Assembly: GCA_015065105.1 (NCBI GenBank)
Contig: SVQZ01000018.1
Span: 1 to 49,738 of the forward strand
Source: Oscillospiraceae bacterium
Lineage (GTDB): Bacteria; Bacillota; Clostridia; Oscillospirales; CAG-272
Direction of reading: 5' to 3'
DNA length: 49,738 bases
Part shown: positions 16,784-26,264 of the stretch, one piece after another
Layout of the letters: every line of letters starts with the position of its first letter
Position numbering within the stretch: position 1 is the stretch's first letter
The notes under the pieces: model-generated
Told to the model about the DNA's origin: nothing
Seen by the model: only the letters and a program-made list of their open reading frames with translations
Database searches by the model: none
Made by a program: the position numbers and the translations under genes

Positions 16784-18484
16784 TTAAGGGAAGAGCCTTA
16801 TTGCCTTCACCATATGATAACCGCGGATATTCATCGAACGGTAGGTGGTTCCGATATTAGGCCATGCATCGTATATCCTGCCGTTGCCTGCGTATATACC
16901 GACGTGGCAAACGTTGCTTTTGCCGTTTAAGGCATAGAATACAAGGTCTCCTCTTTCAAGCTCATTTAAGGGTACGCTTAAGCCGAGTTTTGGGTCCTTT
17001 GCAAGGTAATAGGAGGTATATTCGTATATTGCAAGGCCGTGGTCGATTATATTTGTATCGGGATTTATACCGACGGCGTACAGGCATTGGTATATAAGAC
17101 CTGAGCAGTCTGCATAGCTTCCCGGTCTGCCCGAGCAGCCTATACGATAGACCGTACCCTTTTCCGCATACTCCTTTGCCACAGATATCATTGCCTCGAT
17201 ATAATCCTCCCGTGTGCTGAACACGTCAACTCTTTTCGGTGTGATATATGCGGCGAGATTATACCAATCATATTCGCTGCAGCCCATGGCAAGCCAGGTC
17301 TCGAGGTCAACTATACCCGTTTCGGCAAGACCATTTCTTCTCTGAAAGCGTGCAACGGCATTTCTTGTTTCCGAGGTATAGGAGGCGCTTGAGCTGCCGA
17401 GCAGCTTTTGATTTACACGTATTACCTTAAGACCTATATTTTCGGTGGAAAGGTTGTAGCCTCCCGAGGGGATATCTATAGTGTTTTCTATCTGATAATA
17501 TGAGGAATGGCGGTATATCCTGTTCAATGAAGCACTGCAGTTTTCGCATTTACGGGACATAGTGCCTGTTTTATAGGGCGTTGCTTCATTCGTTATTGAC
17601 CACATACCGTAATTATGTGTTCCCGTTGCGGGTATAGGTATATCCTTAGTTACGGTACAGTTGGCGCAGTAACGTGTAAGGATACCGCTTGAAACGCAGG
17701 TGGGCTCAAGAGTTCGTTTTTCGCTTGTGAAAAGATGATAGGGATCGAAAACCACCCTTGATTCCTTGCTGCAGAGAGTACATCTGTAAAGGGAGAAGGA
17801 ATATGCGTTACATCTTTTTTCGCTTGACTGTGTCAATTGCCATTTATGTGAAAAGTTTTTTTCAAATTCGGTCAGCATCTTTACCGCCTGGGCTCTTGTG
17901 ACCTTGTCCTTCGGGCAAAGAGTGTTGTTTGGCATACCGTTGATGATACCGAAGGAGAGTGCCCATTCAAAGGCTTCAAGGGCATAATCGGATATTTCAC
18001 TTCTGTCGCTATAGCCGTTTATGTCTATATCTATCGGTCTTGCGGTATTGTCATGGAAGATGCTTGAATAATAATTGAAGGTCATCGTTACAAGGTCCTG
18101 CCTTGTGAGGTCCCTTGCGGGCGAAAACAGGTTGTTTCCTGTTCCCGAGGTCAGCTTTGTATCATAAGCCCAGCAAAGCGCATCGTAATACCATTGGTCT
18201 TTATCCGTATCTGTGAAGGGAGGGTCGGGATATTCCTCCTGCGTATTCTCCATTTTGTAGAATATCTGTACCGCCATGGCTCTTGTAAGGCCTTTTTTCG
18301 GTGAGAATATTCCGTATTCCGTACCCTTTATATATCCGTGCTCGTAACAGTAAAGGGCGTATTCCTCATACCATGCGTTATTTTCGATATCTGAAAACAG
18401 GATATGCTCCCCGGCTGATGACGAAAAAGAAAGCAATATAATCAGTGAAATAAAAATAGCGAACGTGTATAATAACCTCTTCAT
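16784..18484 (-). CDS. SLH-anchored NlpC/P60 peptidoglycan endopeptidase
   Basis: A 566-residue secreted wall enzyme. After a signal peptide (~1-25) come three SLH domains (~28-215, each with a TRAxAV- or TRQDLV-type end) that bind secondary cell-wall polymer. A Cys-rich linker with CTLC, CANC and CENC pairs (~225-345) follows, then a PG_binding_1-like domain (~360-425) and an NlpC/P60 catalytic domain (~430-566). The catalytic residues are visible: Cys460 in ADCSG and His527 in CHVGIY, with a polar third residue likely just after. The family cuts D-Glu/diamino-acid bonds in stem peptides. The gene has its own promoter and is alone on this strand. The ATG at 18484 directly precedes the signal sequence. 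Confidence 0.92.
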   Translation of the reverse strand: MKRLLYTFAIFISLIILLSFSSSAGEHILFSDIENNAWYEEYALYCYEHGYIKGTEYGIFSPKKGLTRAMAVQIFYKMENTQEEYPDPPFTDTDKDQWYYDALCWAYDTKLTSGTGNNLFSPARDLTRQDLVTMTFNYYSSIFHDNTARPIDIDINGYSDRSEISDYALEAFEWALSFGIINGMPNNTLCPKDKVTRAQAVKMLTEFEKNFSHKWQLTQSSEKRCNAYSFSLYRCTLCSKESRVVFDPYHLFTSEKRTLEPTCVSSGILTRYCANCTVTKDIPIPATGTHNYGMWSITNEATPYKTGTMSRKCENCSASLNRIYRHSSYYQIENTIDIPSGGYNLSTENIGLKVIRVNQKLLGSSSASYTSETRNAVARFQRRNGLAETGIVDLETWLAMGCSEYDWYNLAAYITPKRVDVFSTREDYIEAMISVAKEYAEKGTVYRIGCSGRPGSYADCSGLIYQCLYAVGINPDTNIIDHGLAIYEYTSYYLAKDPKLGLSVPLNELERGDLVFYALNGKSNVCHVGIYAGNGRIYDAWPNIGTTYRSMNIRGYHMVKAIRLFP

Positions 18485-18513
18485 TTTGTGTTCCTTTTCA
18501 AAATAGATAATGT

Positions 18514-18542
18514 ATTATAGCATATATGGGGATTTTCAGCAA
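18514..18542 (-). promoter_or_regulatory. Promoter of the NlpC/P60 gene (minus strand)
   Basis: On the minus strand TTGCTG (complement of 18537-18542) and TATAAT (complement of 18514-18519) are 17 bp apart. An AAAAGGAAC ribosome site lies before the ATG. It is divergent from the promoter at 18570. Confidence 0.8.
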
Positions 18543-18569
18543 GTATTTTTTAATTTTTTATGAAAGATA

Positions 18570-18598
18570 TTGTAAATATAAAGGAATAAGTATATAAT
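18570..18598 (+). promoter_or_regulatory. Promoter of the ygjP-ABC-DUF1854 operon
   Basis: TTGTAA (18570-18575) and TATAAT (18593-18598) are 17 bp apart. The expected transcription start falls at about 18605, which is the A of the first ATG, so the first mRNA would be leaderless. Confidence 0.7.
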
Positions 18599-18604
18599 CG
18601 TGGT

Positions 18605-19132
18605 ATGGAAATTTTTACTGAATACGAATTGATCCGTTCCAAGAGAAAAACTATCAGTGTAGAGGTGACTAAAGATCTTTGTGTGATCGTACGTTCACCT
18701 CTTTTTGAACCTCAAAAGCAGATAGACAGATTTCTTGCACAGCACCGCGAATGGATAGAAAAAGCAATAATAAAACAGAAAAAACGAAGAGAGGAAGCAC
18801 TTCCTGAGCCTACCGAAGCCCAAATGGCGGAGCTTAAGACAAGCGCATGGCAGTATCTTCCGAAAAGGACGGCATATTTTGCCGATATCATGGGAGTAGA
18901 GCCGAGCTCTGTAAAGATAACGAGCGCAAAAAAGCGGCTCGGAAGCTGTTCCGGGAAAAACGGTATCTGCTATTCCTGTCTGCTTATGAGATATGATGAG
19001 GAAATAATAGATTACGTTATAATCCACGAGCTTTCGCATATCAAGGAGCACAATCATTCAAAGCGCTTTTATGACCTGGTAGAACGCTACTGCCCGAATT
19101 ACAGAGAAATTCAGAAAAAGATTAAAGGATAG
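18605..19132 (+). CDS. YgjP-like zinc metallopeptidase (M48-related)
   Basis: A 175-residue cytoplasmic protein of the YgjP/DUF45 group, related to SprT and WssA-type zincins. The zinc site is HELSH (141-145) with a third ligand likely His151 in HNHSKRFY. The N-terminal KRKTISVEV strand region and the RLGSCSGKNG loop are usual for the family. In some bacteria such genes accompany restriction systems, but here it opens an operon with two ABC half-transporters and DUF1854; the next start is only 4 bases after its stop. No ribosome site is properly spaced for its ATG, and the promoter position predicts leaderless translation. Confidence 0.88.
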   Translation: MEIFTEYELIRSKRKTISVEVTKDLCVIVRSPLFEPQKQIDRFLAQHREWIEKAIIKQKKRREEALPEPTEAQMAELKTSAWQYLPKRTAYFADIMGVEPSSVKITSAKKRLGSCSGKNGICYSCLLMRYDEEIIDYVIIHELSHIKEHNHSKRFYDLVERYCPNYREIQKKIKG

Positions 19133-19136
19133 AAAT

Positions 19137-21431
19137 ATGATCTTATTGGACAAGATACCCGAATACATATTTACGCTGACCGATCAAAAGGGAATAAAGA
19201 GGGAGGATATCTACCTTATTACCTACTGTGATATGAATCGTGAGCATATATATGCAGACAGCTATATCATACTTACAGGGGATAAGCTTTTTGTGATCTG
19301 CGGAACAGATCCTCTTTCTAAAAAGGAAACGGGAAGAGGTCTCGAAAGATACTTCAACGAGCAGTATTTTCTTGAATACAGTCTTTCCGATATAGAAAGC
19401 GTTCGGGTCGAGGAGCTTATTTCCACGGCACGTCTTACCGCAAAAAGCAGATCGGGAAACGATATCTTTCTTGCGGCTATGACGAATTTCTGCCGCGGTA
19501 ACGCAAATCTCTTTGTGAAATACCTTATGCGTATCCAAAAGGGAGAGATCACCTCTCCCGATTTCAAGCTTGATCCTGAGGATGATCCTAAAGAGAACTC
19601 CTGCCCCAAGTGCGGTATGAGATATCCCGACCGAAACCGTAAGGTATGCCCCCGCTGTATGGAAAAGGGCAAGCTTTACAAGCGCTTCGGAGTCTTCTTC
19701 CTTAAATACAGAATGGAGCTTTTCTGGCTCGTACTCTCTCTTGTGCTTATAACCGCGGCGGGTATTGTCACCCCATACCTTTCAAAGGGCTTCTTCTTTG
19801 ATAAGGTCCTTGAGAAGGACGGAAGTCTTTACGGCGAGGTTCTTTTGGCGGTTGGTATAATCGCCGCAACGAAGCTTCTTTCCCATCTTGCGGATATGAT
19901 AAACGGCTGGGTCACTACCAAAATGTCGGCAAAGATAGTGTATGACCTGAAGAACACCATCTTTTCTTCGATAGAAAGACTCTCGCTCTCTTTCTTTAAC
20001 GGCAGGCAGACAGGCGGTCTTATGACCCAGGTGAACGATGATTCCAACACCATATACGGCTTTTTCTGTGACGGAATGCCCTTCTTTCTCATAAACATCG
20101 TTCAGGTCATCGTGCTTTGTGTCATACTCTTTATAATGAATCCGTTGCTTGCCGCTCTTTCGCTTGTTACGGTGCCGATATTCTTCTTTGTTCTGCGCCG
20201 TACCTATCACACACAGCGAAAGCTTCATGCCAAGAACTGGTCGGGTATCAGACGTATGCACGCAAGGCTCTCTGACGTGCTCGGAGGTATCAGAGTCGTT
20301 AAAGCATTCTCCAAGGAGGATGACGAGATCGACCGTTTCCATACCGCCAATGCCCGTGCTGCCAAGGGTAGCAAAAAGGTGCAGCTCTTTAATAACTACG
20401 TTTATCCCTATATCGGTTATATACTCTACGCAGGCAATATCATCGCTCTCGGTGTGGGCGGATATTTCGTAATAACGGGAAAGGGAGATTTCAGCTACGG
20501 CGAGCTTCTCACCTTTACCGCATATATCAACATGATATACAGCCCCATGTACTTTTTCTCCCATATGGTTGACTGGTACGCATCCACTACAAACGCTCTG
20601 CAGCGTCTCTTTGAGATAATGGACGCAGAGCCTGATATCACCGAAAAGCCTGATGCCGTGACCCCCGATACCATCAAGGGCAGGGTAGAATTTAAAAATG
20701 TTGATTTCGGTTACAGCAAATCGAAAAAGGTTATAGATGACGTAAGCTTTGATATCGATGCAGGTAAGATACTCGGAATAGTAGGACATACAGGTGCGGG
20801 TAAGAGCACTATTGCTAATCTTATCATGAGGCTTTATGACGCAGACGAGGGTGAGATACTTATTGACGGTATTAACGTCAAGGATCTTTCCTTCAAAGCG
20901 CTTTACGATAATATTGCCATAGTTTCACAGGAGACCTATCTCTTTATAGGATCAATACTTGATAATATCCGTTATGCAAAGCCCGATGCAAGCTATGAGG
21001 AAATAATCCGTGCGGCAAAATGCGCGGGAGCACATGATTTTATAGTAAAGCTTCCCGATGGATACAATACCATGATAGGCTTCGGCTCAAAGGATCTTTC
21101 GGGAGGCGAGCGTCAGAGAGTTTCTATTGCGAGAGCGATATTGCGTGATCCGAGGATACTCATTCTTGACGAGGCTACCGCCGCTATGGATACAAAGACC
21201 GAAAAGCTTATACAGAACGCTTTATCCGAACTTACCAGGGGTAAGACCACAATAATGATAGCCCACAGGCTCTCGACTCTGCGCGATGCACACAAGCTTA
21301 TAGTTATCGAGCAGGGAAAGGTTGCCGAAGAGGGAACACATAAGGAGCTTCTTGAAAAAGAGGACGGTGTATATAATAAGCTTTACACTCTCCAGCTTGA
21401 AGCACTTAAAAATGCAGGAATCACCGAATAG
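19137..21431 (+). CDS. ABC exporter half-transporter with N-terminal zinc-ribbon extension (A)
   Basis: A 764-residue protein. Residues 1-~180 form a cytosolic extension: a beta-rich, PH-like part, then a zinc ribbon CPKCGMRYPDRNRKVCPRC. A six-helix type I exporter domain (~185-500) follows, then an ABC ATPase with GHTGAGKST (~548), LSGGERQRVSIARA, ILILDEATAAMDT (~677) and IAHRLSTL. All catalytic residues are present. It is paired with the gene at 21977, which has a similar extension, and a DUF1854 gene lies between, so a heterodimeric exporter is likely. The substrate is unknown. The operon is ygjP-A-DUF1854-B with gaps of 4 to 12 bases. Confidence 0.9.
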   Translation: MILLDKIPEYIFTLTDQKGIKREDIYLITYCDMNREHIYADSYIILTGDKLFVICGTDPLSKKETGRGLERYFNEQYFLEYSLSDIESVRVEELISTARLTAKSRSGNDIFLAAMTNFCRGNANLFVKYLMRIQKGEITSPDFKLDPEDDPKENSCPKCGMRYPDRNRKVCPRCMEKGKLYKRFGVFFLKYRMELFWLVLSLVLITAAGIVTPYLSKGFFFDKVLEKDGSLYGEVLLAVGIIAATKLLSHLADMINGWVTTKMSAKIVYDLKNTIFSSIERLSLSFFNGRQTGGLMTQVNDDSNTIYGFFCDGMPFFLINIVQVIVLCVILFIMNPLLAALSLVTVPIFFFVLRRTYHTQRKLHAKNWSGIRRMHARLSDVLGGIRVVKAFSKEDDEIDRFHTANARAAKGSKKVQLFNNYVYPYIGYILYAGNIIALGVGGYFVITGKGDFSYGELLTFTAYINMIYSPMYFFSHMVDWYASTTNALQRLFEIMDAEPDITEKPDAVTPDTIKGRVEFKNVDFGYSKSKKVIDDVSFDIDAGKILGIVGHTGAGKSTIANLIMRLYDADEGEILIDGINVKDLSFKALYDNIAIVSQETYLFIGSILDNIRYAKPDASYEEIIRAAKCAGAHDFIVKLPDGYNTMIGFGSKDLSGGERQRVSIARAILRDPRILILDEATAAMDTKTEKLIQNALSELTRGKTTIMIAHRLSTLRDAHKLIVIEQGKVAEEGTHKELLEKEDGVYNKLYTLQLEALKNAGITE

Positions 21432-21443
21432 GAGGTATATGTT

Positions 21444-21968
21444 ATGAACAATGAGCTTATAAATGATCCCGGGGCGGCAATAGTACGTCTTACAAAGGAA
21501 AACGCCTCCTTTTTCGAGAAGAACGGCTTTTTGTGTCTTACTGTAAAGAACGAGGAAGAGCTGACCTGCGACAGAGTATTTTTACACCGTGATTTCCCCT
21601 TTGAGCTTTTATGGGAGTATATTTCCGTGCTTGATGCGGATAACAAGGAGATAGGACTTATCTATAATATCTCGGATTTCGATTCCGAAACCGAGGCTAT
21701 GCTTAAAAAGGAGCTTGAAAGAAAGTATTATTCTCCCGTTATCATAAGCATCGATTCCCTAAAGGAGCGTTACGGATTTTCCTATTGGGGTACAACTACC
21801 GCCGAGGGACGCAAGATCGAGTTTACCATTCAGGATACCTTCCGTCACGTTAACCGTATAGGTGAGGATAAATGCGTTATCACCGACGTTGACGGCAACC
21901 GCTTTGTTATCGAGAGCCTTTCGGGTCTTGATAAGAAGAGCTACCGTCGTATCGAGCTTTATCTGTAG
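21444..21968 (+). CDS. DUF1854 family protein
   Basis: A 174-residue soluble protein whose length and motifs (FPFELLWEYISVLD, KEIGLIYNISDFD, YGFSYWGTTTAEG) match the DUF1854 family. DUF1854 genes are typically found next to ABC exporters, and some proteobacterial members have been named as linked to cyanophycin metabolism. No cyanophycin synthetase is present here, so that link need not hold. It is probably an accessory subunit of the exporter formed by its two neighbours. A GGAGGT ribosome site precedes the ATG, and the next gene starts 8 bases after its stop. Confidence 0.82.
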   Translation: MNNELINDPGAAIVRLTKENASFFEKNGFLCLTVKNEEELTCDRVFLHRDFPFELLWEYISVLDADNKEIGLIYNISDFDSETEAMLKKELERKYYSPVIISIDSLKERYGFSYWGTTTAEGRKIEFTIQDTFRHVNRIGEDKCVITDVDGNRFVIESLSGLDKKSYRRIELYL

Positions 21969-21976
21969 GAGGGAAA

Positions 21977-24121
21977 ATGGACAGTAAGATTCTAACCTCC
22001 TTTGATTTCGATCTACACCCAACAGAGCCTTATGAAATATGCTCGGGTAAGGTCGTGCTTTATAAGGACTGTATTTCACTTACCGAAAACGGGGAAGAAA
22101 AAAAGAGGGTGCCCGTCTCCGATATAGAGGAATTGAAGGTCGATAACGGTGTAGGGTGTATCTTTGTTTCCTATATCGGCAAAGATGGAAATGCCTGTCT
22201 TCTCTGCAGAAGCTCTATGAGGGATTCGAAGGCGGTAATTAAAAAGGTAAGACGAATAAATCTCTATATCGAGGACAATACCCTTCCTCCCTTCGGTGAG
22301 GATTTTACGGAAAAATGTCCCAAATGCGGCAGACCCTATAAGGACGGCTCAAATATCTGTCTTTTCTGCAGTGACAAAAAACAGATAGTTAAGCGTACCT
22401 GGAGGCTTTTCATGCCCTATAAGGCTTACGTCTTTACCGCTATATTGCTTTTCTTCTTTATTAGCGGTCTTAATCTTCTTCTGCCCTATATCAACCGTAT
22501 TGCGGTCGATAACTATATACAGCCGAAGACACCCGGCAAGGTCGATATTGGCGAGTTTGCGCTTGTTATGCTTTCGATGCTTGCTCTTGACCTTGTTATA
22601 AGAACCATATCAGTTATCCGTACCCATCTTCTTATTGCCGCAGGCAATAAAATGATCATAAATCTCCGTAACACTCTTTTTGACAAGGTTCAGCGCCTTT
22701 CGATAGCGAAGATTTCAAAGCGTACCGCAGGCGACCTTATGCGAAGAGTTACGGGTGACGTTTGGGTGTTGCAGAATTTTATAATCAACTATCTTCCCGG
22801 AGCCCTTGAGGAGATCGCGGTGCTGGTATGCGTCAGTATATACCTTTTCATATATGATTGGCAGCTCTTTTTGCTTATCATGCTCCCCACACCCTTTGTG
22901 GTTGCCTCCTTCCGTCTCTTCTGGCGGTTTATGCGCAAGCTCTTCCATAAGCGCTGGCTTGCAGGCTCTAAGGCTAACTCGGTGCTTCACGATATCTTTT
23001 CGGGCATCAGGGTCGTAAAGGCTTTCGGCATGGAGCATAAGGAGGGTAAAAGATACGAAAAGGCGACCGCTCATGAGCGTTATATGCAGGAAAAAACAGA
23101 CTGTATATGGTCTGTTCTTATGCCTGTTCTTCGTTATTTTATAGGGTTCGGCGAATTTATCATCCTTTTCTACGTTGGTAACCGTATCATCGACGGTCAT
23201 ATGACCCTTGGTGAAATGACACAGTTTTCGGCTTATGCGGGCATGATATACGGCCCTCTTCGTATGATAGCCCATATTCCGAGACATTTGATGGAGTTCA
23301 ATACCTCCTCGGCGAAGATCTTCGAGATCCTTGACGAAAAGGAGGACGTATGCGATGCCGAAAAGGCGCTTGACTTTAAATTCAAGGGAAATATAGATAT
23401 AAACAACGTTTCCTTCGGCTATGACAGCGGTACAGAGGTGCTTCATAAGGTTGACGTGCATATCAAGGAGGGTGAGTTTATAGGTCTTGTAGGCGCTTCA
23501 GGTGTAGGCAAGTCAACCCTTATCAACCTTATAATGAGAATGTATGATGTTGAAGAGGGAAGTATCACCGTTGACGGAGTTGATATACGGGATATTTCTC
23601 AGGAGGCTCTGCGCTCGCAGATGGGTGTTGTATTACAGGAGACCTTTTTGTTTTCCGGCTCTATCTATCAGAATATCGCATATGCAAAGCCTGAGGCTAC
23701 CCGTGACGAGATCATAGCTGTATCAAAAATTGCGGGCTGTCACGATTTTATTTCCCGCCTGCCCGACGGCTATAATACGAGAGTAGGCGAACGCGGCTCC
23801 ACTCTTTCGGGCGGCGAAAGGCAGAGAGTTGCTATTGCAAGAGCTCTTTTGCATAACCCGAAAATTCTCATCCTTGACGAGGCGACCTCCGCTCTTGACA
23901 CCGAGACCGAAAAGCAGATACAGGATGCGCTTTCACGTATCTCAAAGAAATGTACCACCATTGCCATCGCCCACCGTCTCTCCACCCTTCGCAATGCAAC
24001 AAGACTTGTGGTTCTTGACAAGGGAAGGGTTGCCGAGGTCGGAACTCACGACGAGCTTATCGCCAGGGGGGGCATATATTACGGTCTTGTTATGGCACAG
24101 CGTGAAATGGCGCAAATGTAA
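21977..24121 (+). CDS. ABC exporter half-transporter with N-terminal zinc-ribbon extension (B)
   Basis: A 714-residue partner of the exporter at 19137. The N-terminal extension (1-~135) is shorter: a beta-rich part, then CPKCGRPYKDGSNICLFC. The type I exporter membrane domain (~140-455) follows, then an ABC ATPase with GASGVGKST (~505), LSGGERQRVAIARA, ILILDEATSALDT (~632) and IAHRLSTL. Both half-sites look catalytically intact, unlike many heterodimeric exporters with one degenerate site. GAGGG precedes the ATG. A bidirectional terminator follows about 60 bases after the stop. Confidence 0.9.
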   Translation: MDSKILTSFDFDLHPTEPYEICSGKVVLYKDCISLTENGEEKKRVPVSDIEELKVDNGVGCIFVSYIGKDGNACLLCRSSMRDSKAVIKKVRRINLYIEDNTLPPFGEDFTEKCPKCGRPYKDGSNICLFCSDKKQIVKRTWRLFMPYKAYVFTAILLFFFISGLNLLLPYINRIAVDNYIQPKTPGKVDIGEFALVMLSMLALDLVIRTISVIRTHLLIAAGNKMIINLRNTLFDKVQRLSIAKISKRTAGDLMRRVTGDVWVLQNFIINYLPGALEEIAVLVCVSIYLFIYDWQLFLLIMLPTPFVVASFRLFWRFMRKLFHKRWLAGSKANSVLHDIFSGIRVVKAFGMEHKEGKRYEKATAHERYMQEKTDCIWSVLMPVLRYFIGFGEFIILFYVGNRIIDGHMTLGEMTQFSAYAGMIYGPLRMIAHIPRHLMEFNTSSAKIFEILDEKEDVCDAEKALDFKFKGNIDINNVSFGYDSGTEVLHKVDVHIKEGEFIGLVGASGVGKSTLINLIMRMYDVEEGSITVDGVDIRDISQEALRSQMGVVLQETFLFSGSIYQNIAYAKPEATRDEIIAVSKIAGCHDFISRLPDGYNTRVGERGSTLSGGERQRVAIARALLHNPKILILDEATSALDTETEKQIQDALSRISKKCTTIAIAHRLSTLRNATRLVVLDKGRVAEVGTHDELIARGGIYYGLVMAQREMAQM

Positions 24122-24178
24122 GAGGGATACCGTATTATCCCCGAGCAGACTGCTTGTGTGAAAAGAATAATTAGTACA

Positions 24179-24206
24179 AAAAACACCCTTTTGGGTGTTT
24201 ATTTGT
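24179..24206. terminator. Bidirectional terminator between convergent operons
   Basis: AAACACCC (24181-24188) and GGGTGTTT (24193-24200) form a perfect 8-bp stem with four T in the loop. T-rich sequence follows on the plus strand, and a run of six T follows on the minus strand. It serves the ABC operon and the minus-strand acyl-ACP thioesterase operon. Confidence 0.88.
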
Positions 24207-24239
24207 ATGCTTTATTTGGTAAAAACAAAGACTCTCACG

Positions 24240-24977
24240 CTATGAGCTTCGTGATACTGTTAAACGGCATTCCGAATTTACGAGTCCTCCCGTCATAGTT
24301 CTGAAAAAGTAGGTGAGGGTACCGTTTTCGTTTTCATGGGGCTCGCTTATCTCAACCATAAGGGTCTCGTTCAAGGGTGCCTCCGCCTTATAGGTTATCG
24401 AATAATCGGTTACTGTACACTTATCGGCATCGGGTATAAAGGAAAGATACAGATCGGGATAATTGGTGTTATTCATATGACGGTTGCAATCGCATAGAGT
24501 ATAGAACACCTTAAAATCTCCCGCGTACTTCATTTCATCCTTCGGGATACGGAAACGAATATCCTTTATTTCAAAGGGCTCGCCCATTTCATAATTGGAA
24601 AAATCCATATCCGAAACGCGAAGCAGGGATTTTGTGTTTATATCAACAAGCGCCCATATTCCGAGACCTCGCGCTACCTCTTCATCTCCTGAATAGATAA
24701 CGTAGCAACGGGTAAAGGCAGCTGCTTTATCCTTATTGCTCGGCCATGTTTCAACACGGATATTTTCGTACTGCTTTATACTGCGGTGTATTTTAACCGC
24801 CATACGGCTGAGTATAAAGGCCTGTCCCTTTTCAAAAAGCTCCTCGTAGGTTGGACCGGAGTCCCGCATCTGACGGTTTGCGGTTTCCTGCATATATTTC
24901 TGAACGGCAGAAGGGCGGAGGTTACCGCATAGATCCGTATCATGATTCTGTGTTTCGTAAAAAGAGGTATATGGCAT
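24240..24977 (-). CDS. Acyl-ACP thioesterase (FatA/FatB family)
   Basis: A 245-residue double-hotdog protein of the bacterial acyl-ACP thioesterase family, releasing free fatty acids from acyl carrier protein in the cytoplasm. The C-terminal hotdog has the catalytic signature DCNRHMNN (Asp163, Asn165, His167), equal to the D-x-N-x-H-x-N-N pattern of plant Fat enzymes. The N-terminal hotdog has the usual NHDTDLCGNLRPSAVQKYMQE opening. It is the last gene of an operon after two dehydratase-related genes, 9 bases behind the nearest one. Whether the link is metabolic is not clear. Confidence 0.9.
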   Translation of the reverse strand: MPYTSFYETQNHDTDLCGNLRPSAVQKYMQETANRQMRDSGPTYEELFEKGQAFILSRMAVKIHRSIKQYENIRVETWPSNKDKAAAFTRCYVIYSGDEEVARGLGIWALVDINTKSLLRVSDMDFSNYEMGEPFEIKDIRFRIPKDEMKYAGDFKVFYTLCDCNRHMNNTNYPDLYLSFIPDADKCTVTDYSITYKAEAPLNETLMVEISEPHENENGTLTYFFRTMTGGLVNSECRLTVSRSS

Positions 24978-24986
24978 GATCTCTCC

Positions 24987-26264
24987 TTATTTTGCTGTCA
25001 GTACAGCATCTTTTTCTTTGGTGCTTTGCTCTCTTGCAACAGAAAGCATGAGCTTTATTCTGTTTTCCTGGTTTACCTTTGTTGCGCCCGGGTCATAGTC
25101 AACGGCTACGATGTTTGAATCGGGGTAATACTCTCTGATAATACGCATCATACCCTTGCCGACTATATGGTTAGGAAGGCATCCGAATGGCTGTGCACAT
25201 ACGATGTTGGTGTAGCCCGACTCGCAAAGCTCCATCATTTCTGCGGTGAGAAGCCAGCCCTCGCCCATTTTACAGCCGTGACCCATAATAGGTTCAACGA
25301 GGTCGCGGAGATGTCTGTAGGATGCGGGAGGAGTATATTTTGTGTTTTTGAGAGGCGTATTTATGTAGTTTTCGTATTTTGACATAAGCCTTAGTCCGAA
25401 TTTAGCCTTCAGCTTGTTCAAAAGGCTTCCTCCGTAGAGCTCAACGTCGTCAAGTCCGTTTCCTACAACGTGCATCATAAAGCCCATAATACCCGGAACG
25501 TTGACCTCGCAGTCCTGCTCAAACAAGAATTCTTCAAGATTATTATTGGCAAGAGGTGAATATTTAACGTATATCTCACCGACGATACCGACCTTTACCT
25601 TTTCTCGTTTTTCGGTCTTTATTTCTTTAAATGAGTCAACTATCCGCTTCATATACCTTTTGATGGCAAAGGGAGAAAGGGTTCTGTTGCGGGCAAACTC
25701 ATCGGAAAAGAAATCTGTCCATTTTCTTACCAGGAGGTCGGTTTCGCCTTTTGTGACCTCGTAAGGCTTGGTCTGATTCTTCAAGAACGTTAAAAGATCG
25801 CCGTATGCAAGGGCTGCCAGAGCTTTTACCATCATAACGAAGGTAAGCTTAAAGCCGCTGTTCTTTTCCATACCGCCGATACTGAGGGATATTACGGGAA
25901 CCTGTCCGAGTCCCGCGTTTTTAAGCGCCTTGCGGAGCAGATGAATATAGTTTGACGCTCTGCATCCTCCGCCGGTCTGAGTCATCATAAGCGCGGTTTT
26001 GTTGACGTCATATTTTCCGCTTTTCAGGGCGGATATCATCTGTCCTATAGTCAGCAGAGCGGGATAGCAGGTATCGTTATGTACGTACTTTAAGCCCTCC
26101 TCGATAACGCTCTGGTCTGTATTACGCAGTACAACTACGTTATAGCCCGAGCTTTTGAAGAGGTTTTCTATCATGCTGAAATGTACTTCAAGCATATTGG
26201 GGGCAAGAATTGTATAGCTGTCACGCATTTCACGGGTAAATTCGACTCTGTTCTGATCTATCAT
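24987..26264 (-). CDS. 2-hydroxyacyl-CoA dehydratase-like protein (activase-associated)
   Basis: A 425-residue protein of the family found as the C-terminal part of large CoA-dehydratase activase-related polypeptides. Conserved Cys contexts that may hold an iron-sulfur cluster are DTCYPALLTIGQ, GGGCRASNY, GHGCKMGEG and CAQPFGCLPNHIVGKGMM. In many Clostridia the two parts are one ~1400-residue chain; here they are two genes overlapping as ATGA at 26261-26264. Similarity to double-cubane-cluster reductases suggests ATP-driven low-potential electron transfer, but no substrate is known for this group. Confidence 0.82.
   Translation of the reverse strand: MIDQNRVEFTREMRDSYTILAPNMLEVHFSMIENLFKSSGYNVVVLRNTDQSVIEEGLKYVHNDTCYPALLTIGQMISALKSGKYDVNKTALMMTQTGGGCRASNYIHLLRKALKNAGLGQVPVISLSIGGMEKNSGFKLTFVMMVKALAALAYGDLLTFLKNQTKPYEVTKGETDLLVRKWTDFFSDEFARNRTLSPFAIKRYMKRIVDSFKEIKTEKREKVKVGIVGEIYVKYSPLANNNLEEFLFEQDCEVNVPGIMGFMMHVVGNGLDDVELYGGSLLNKLKAKFGLRLMSKYENYINTPLKNTKYTPPASYRHLRDLVEPIMGHGCKMGEGWLLTAEMMELCESGYTNIVCAQPFGCLPNHIVGKGMMRIIREYYPDSNIVAVDYDPGATKVNQENRIKLMLSVAREQSTKEKDAVLTAK

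Noticed and set aside
16494-16930. Small plus-strand ORFs in the gap before the NlpC/P60 gene
   Set aside because: They run through hairpins and then overlap the antisense of a well-supported gene, and they have no ribosome site or recognisable sequence.
19782-20789. 335-residue minus-strand ORF opposite the first ABC exporter half
   Set aside because: It is antisense to the conserved membrane and ATPase domains, has no promoter or ribosome site and resembles no family.
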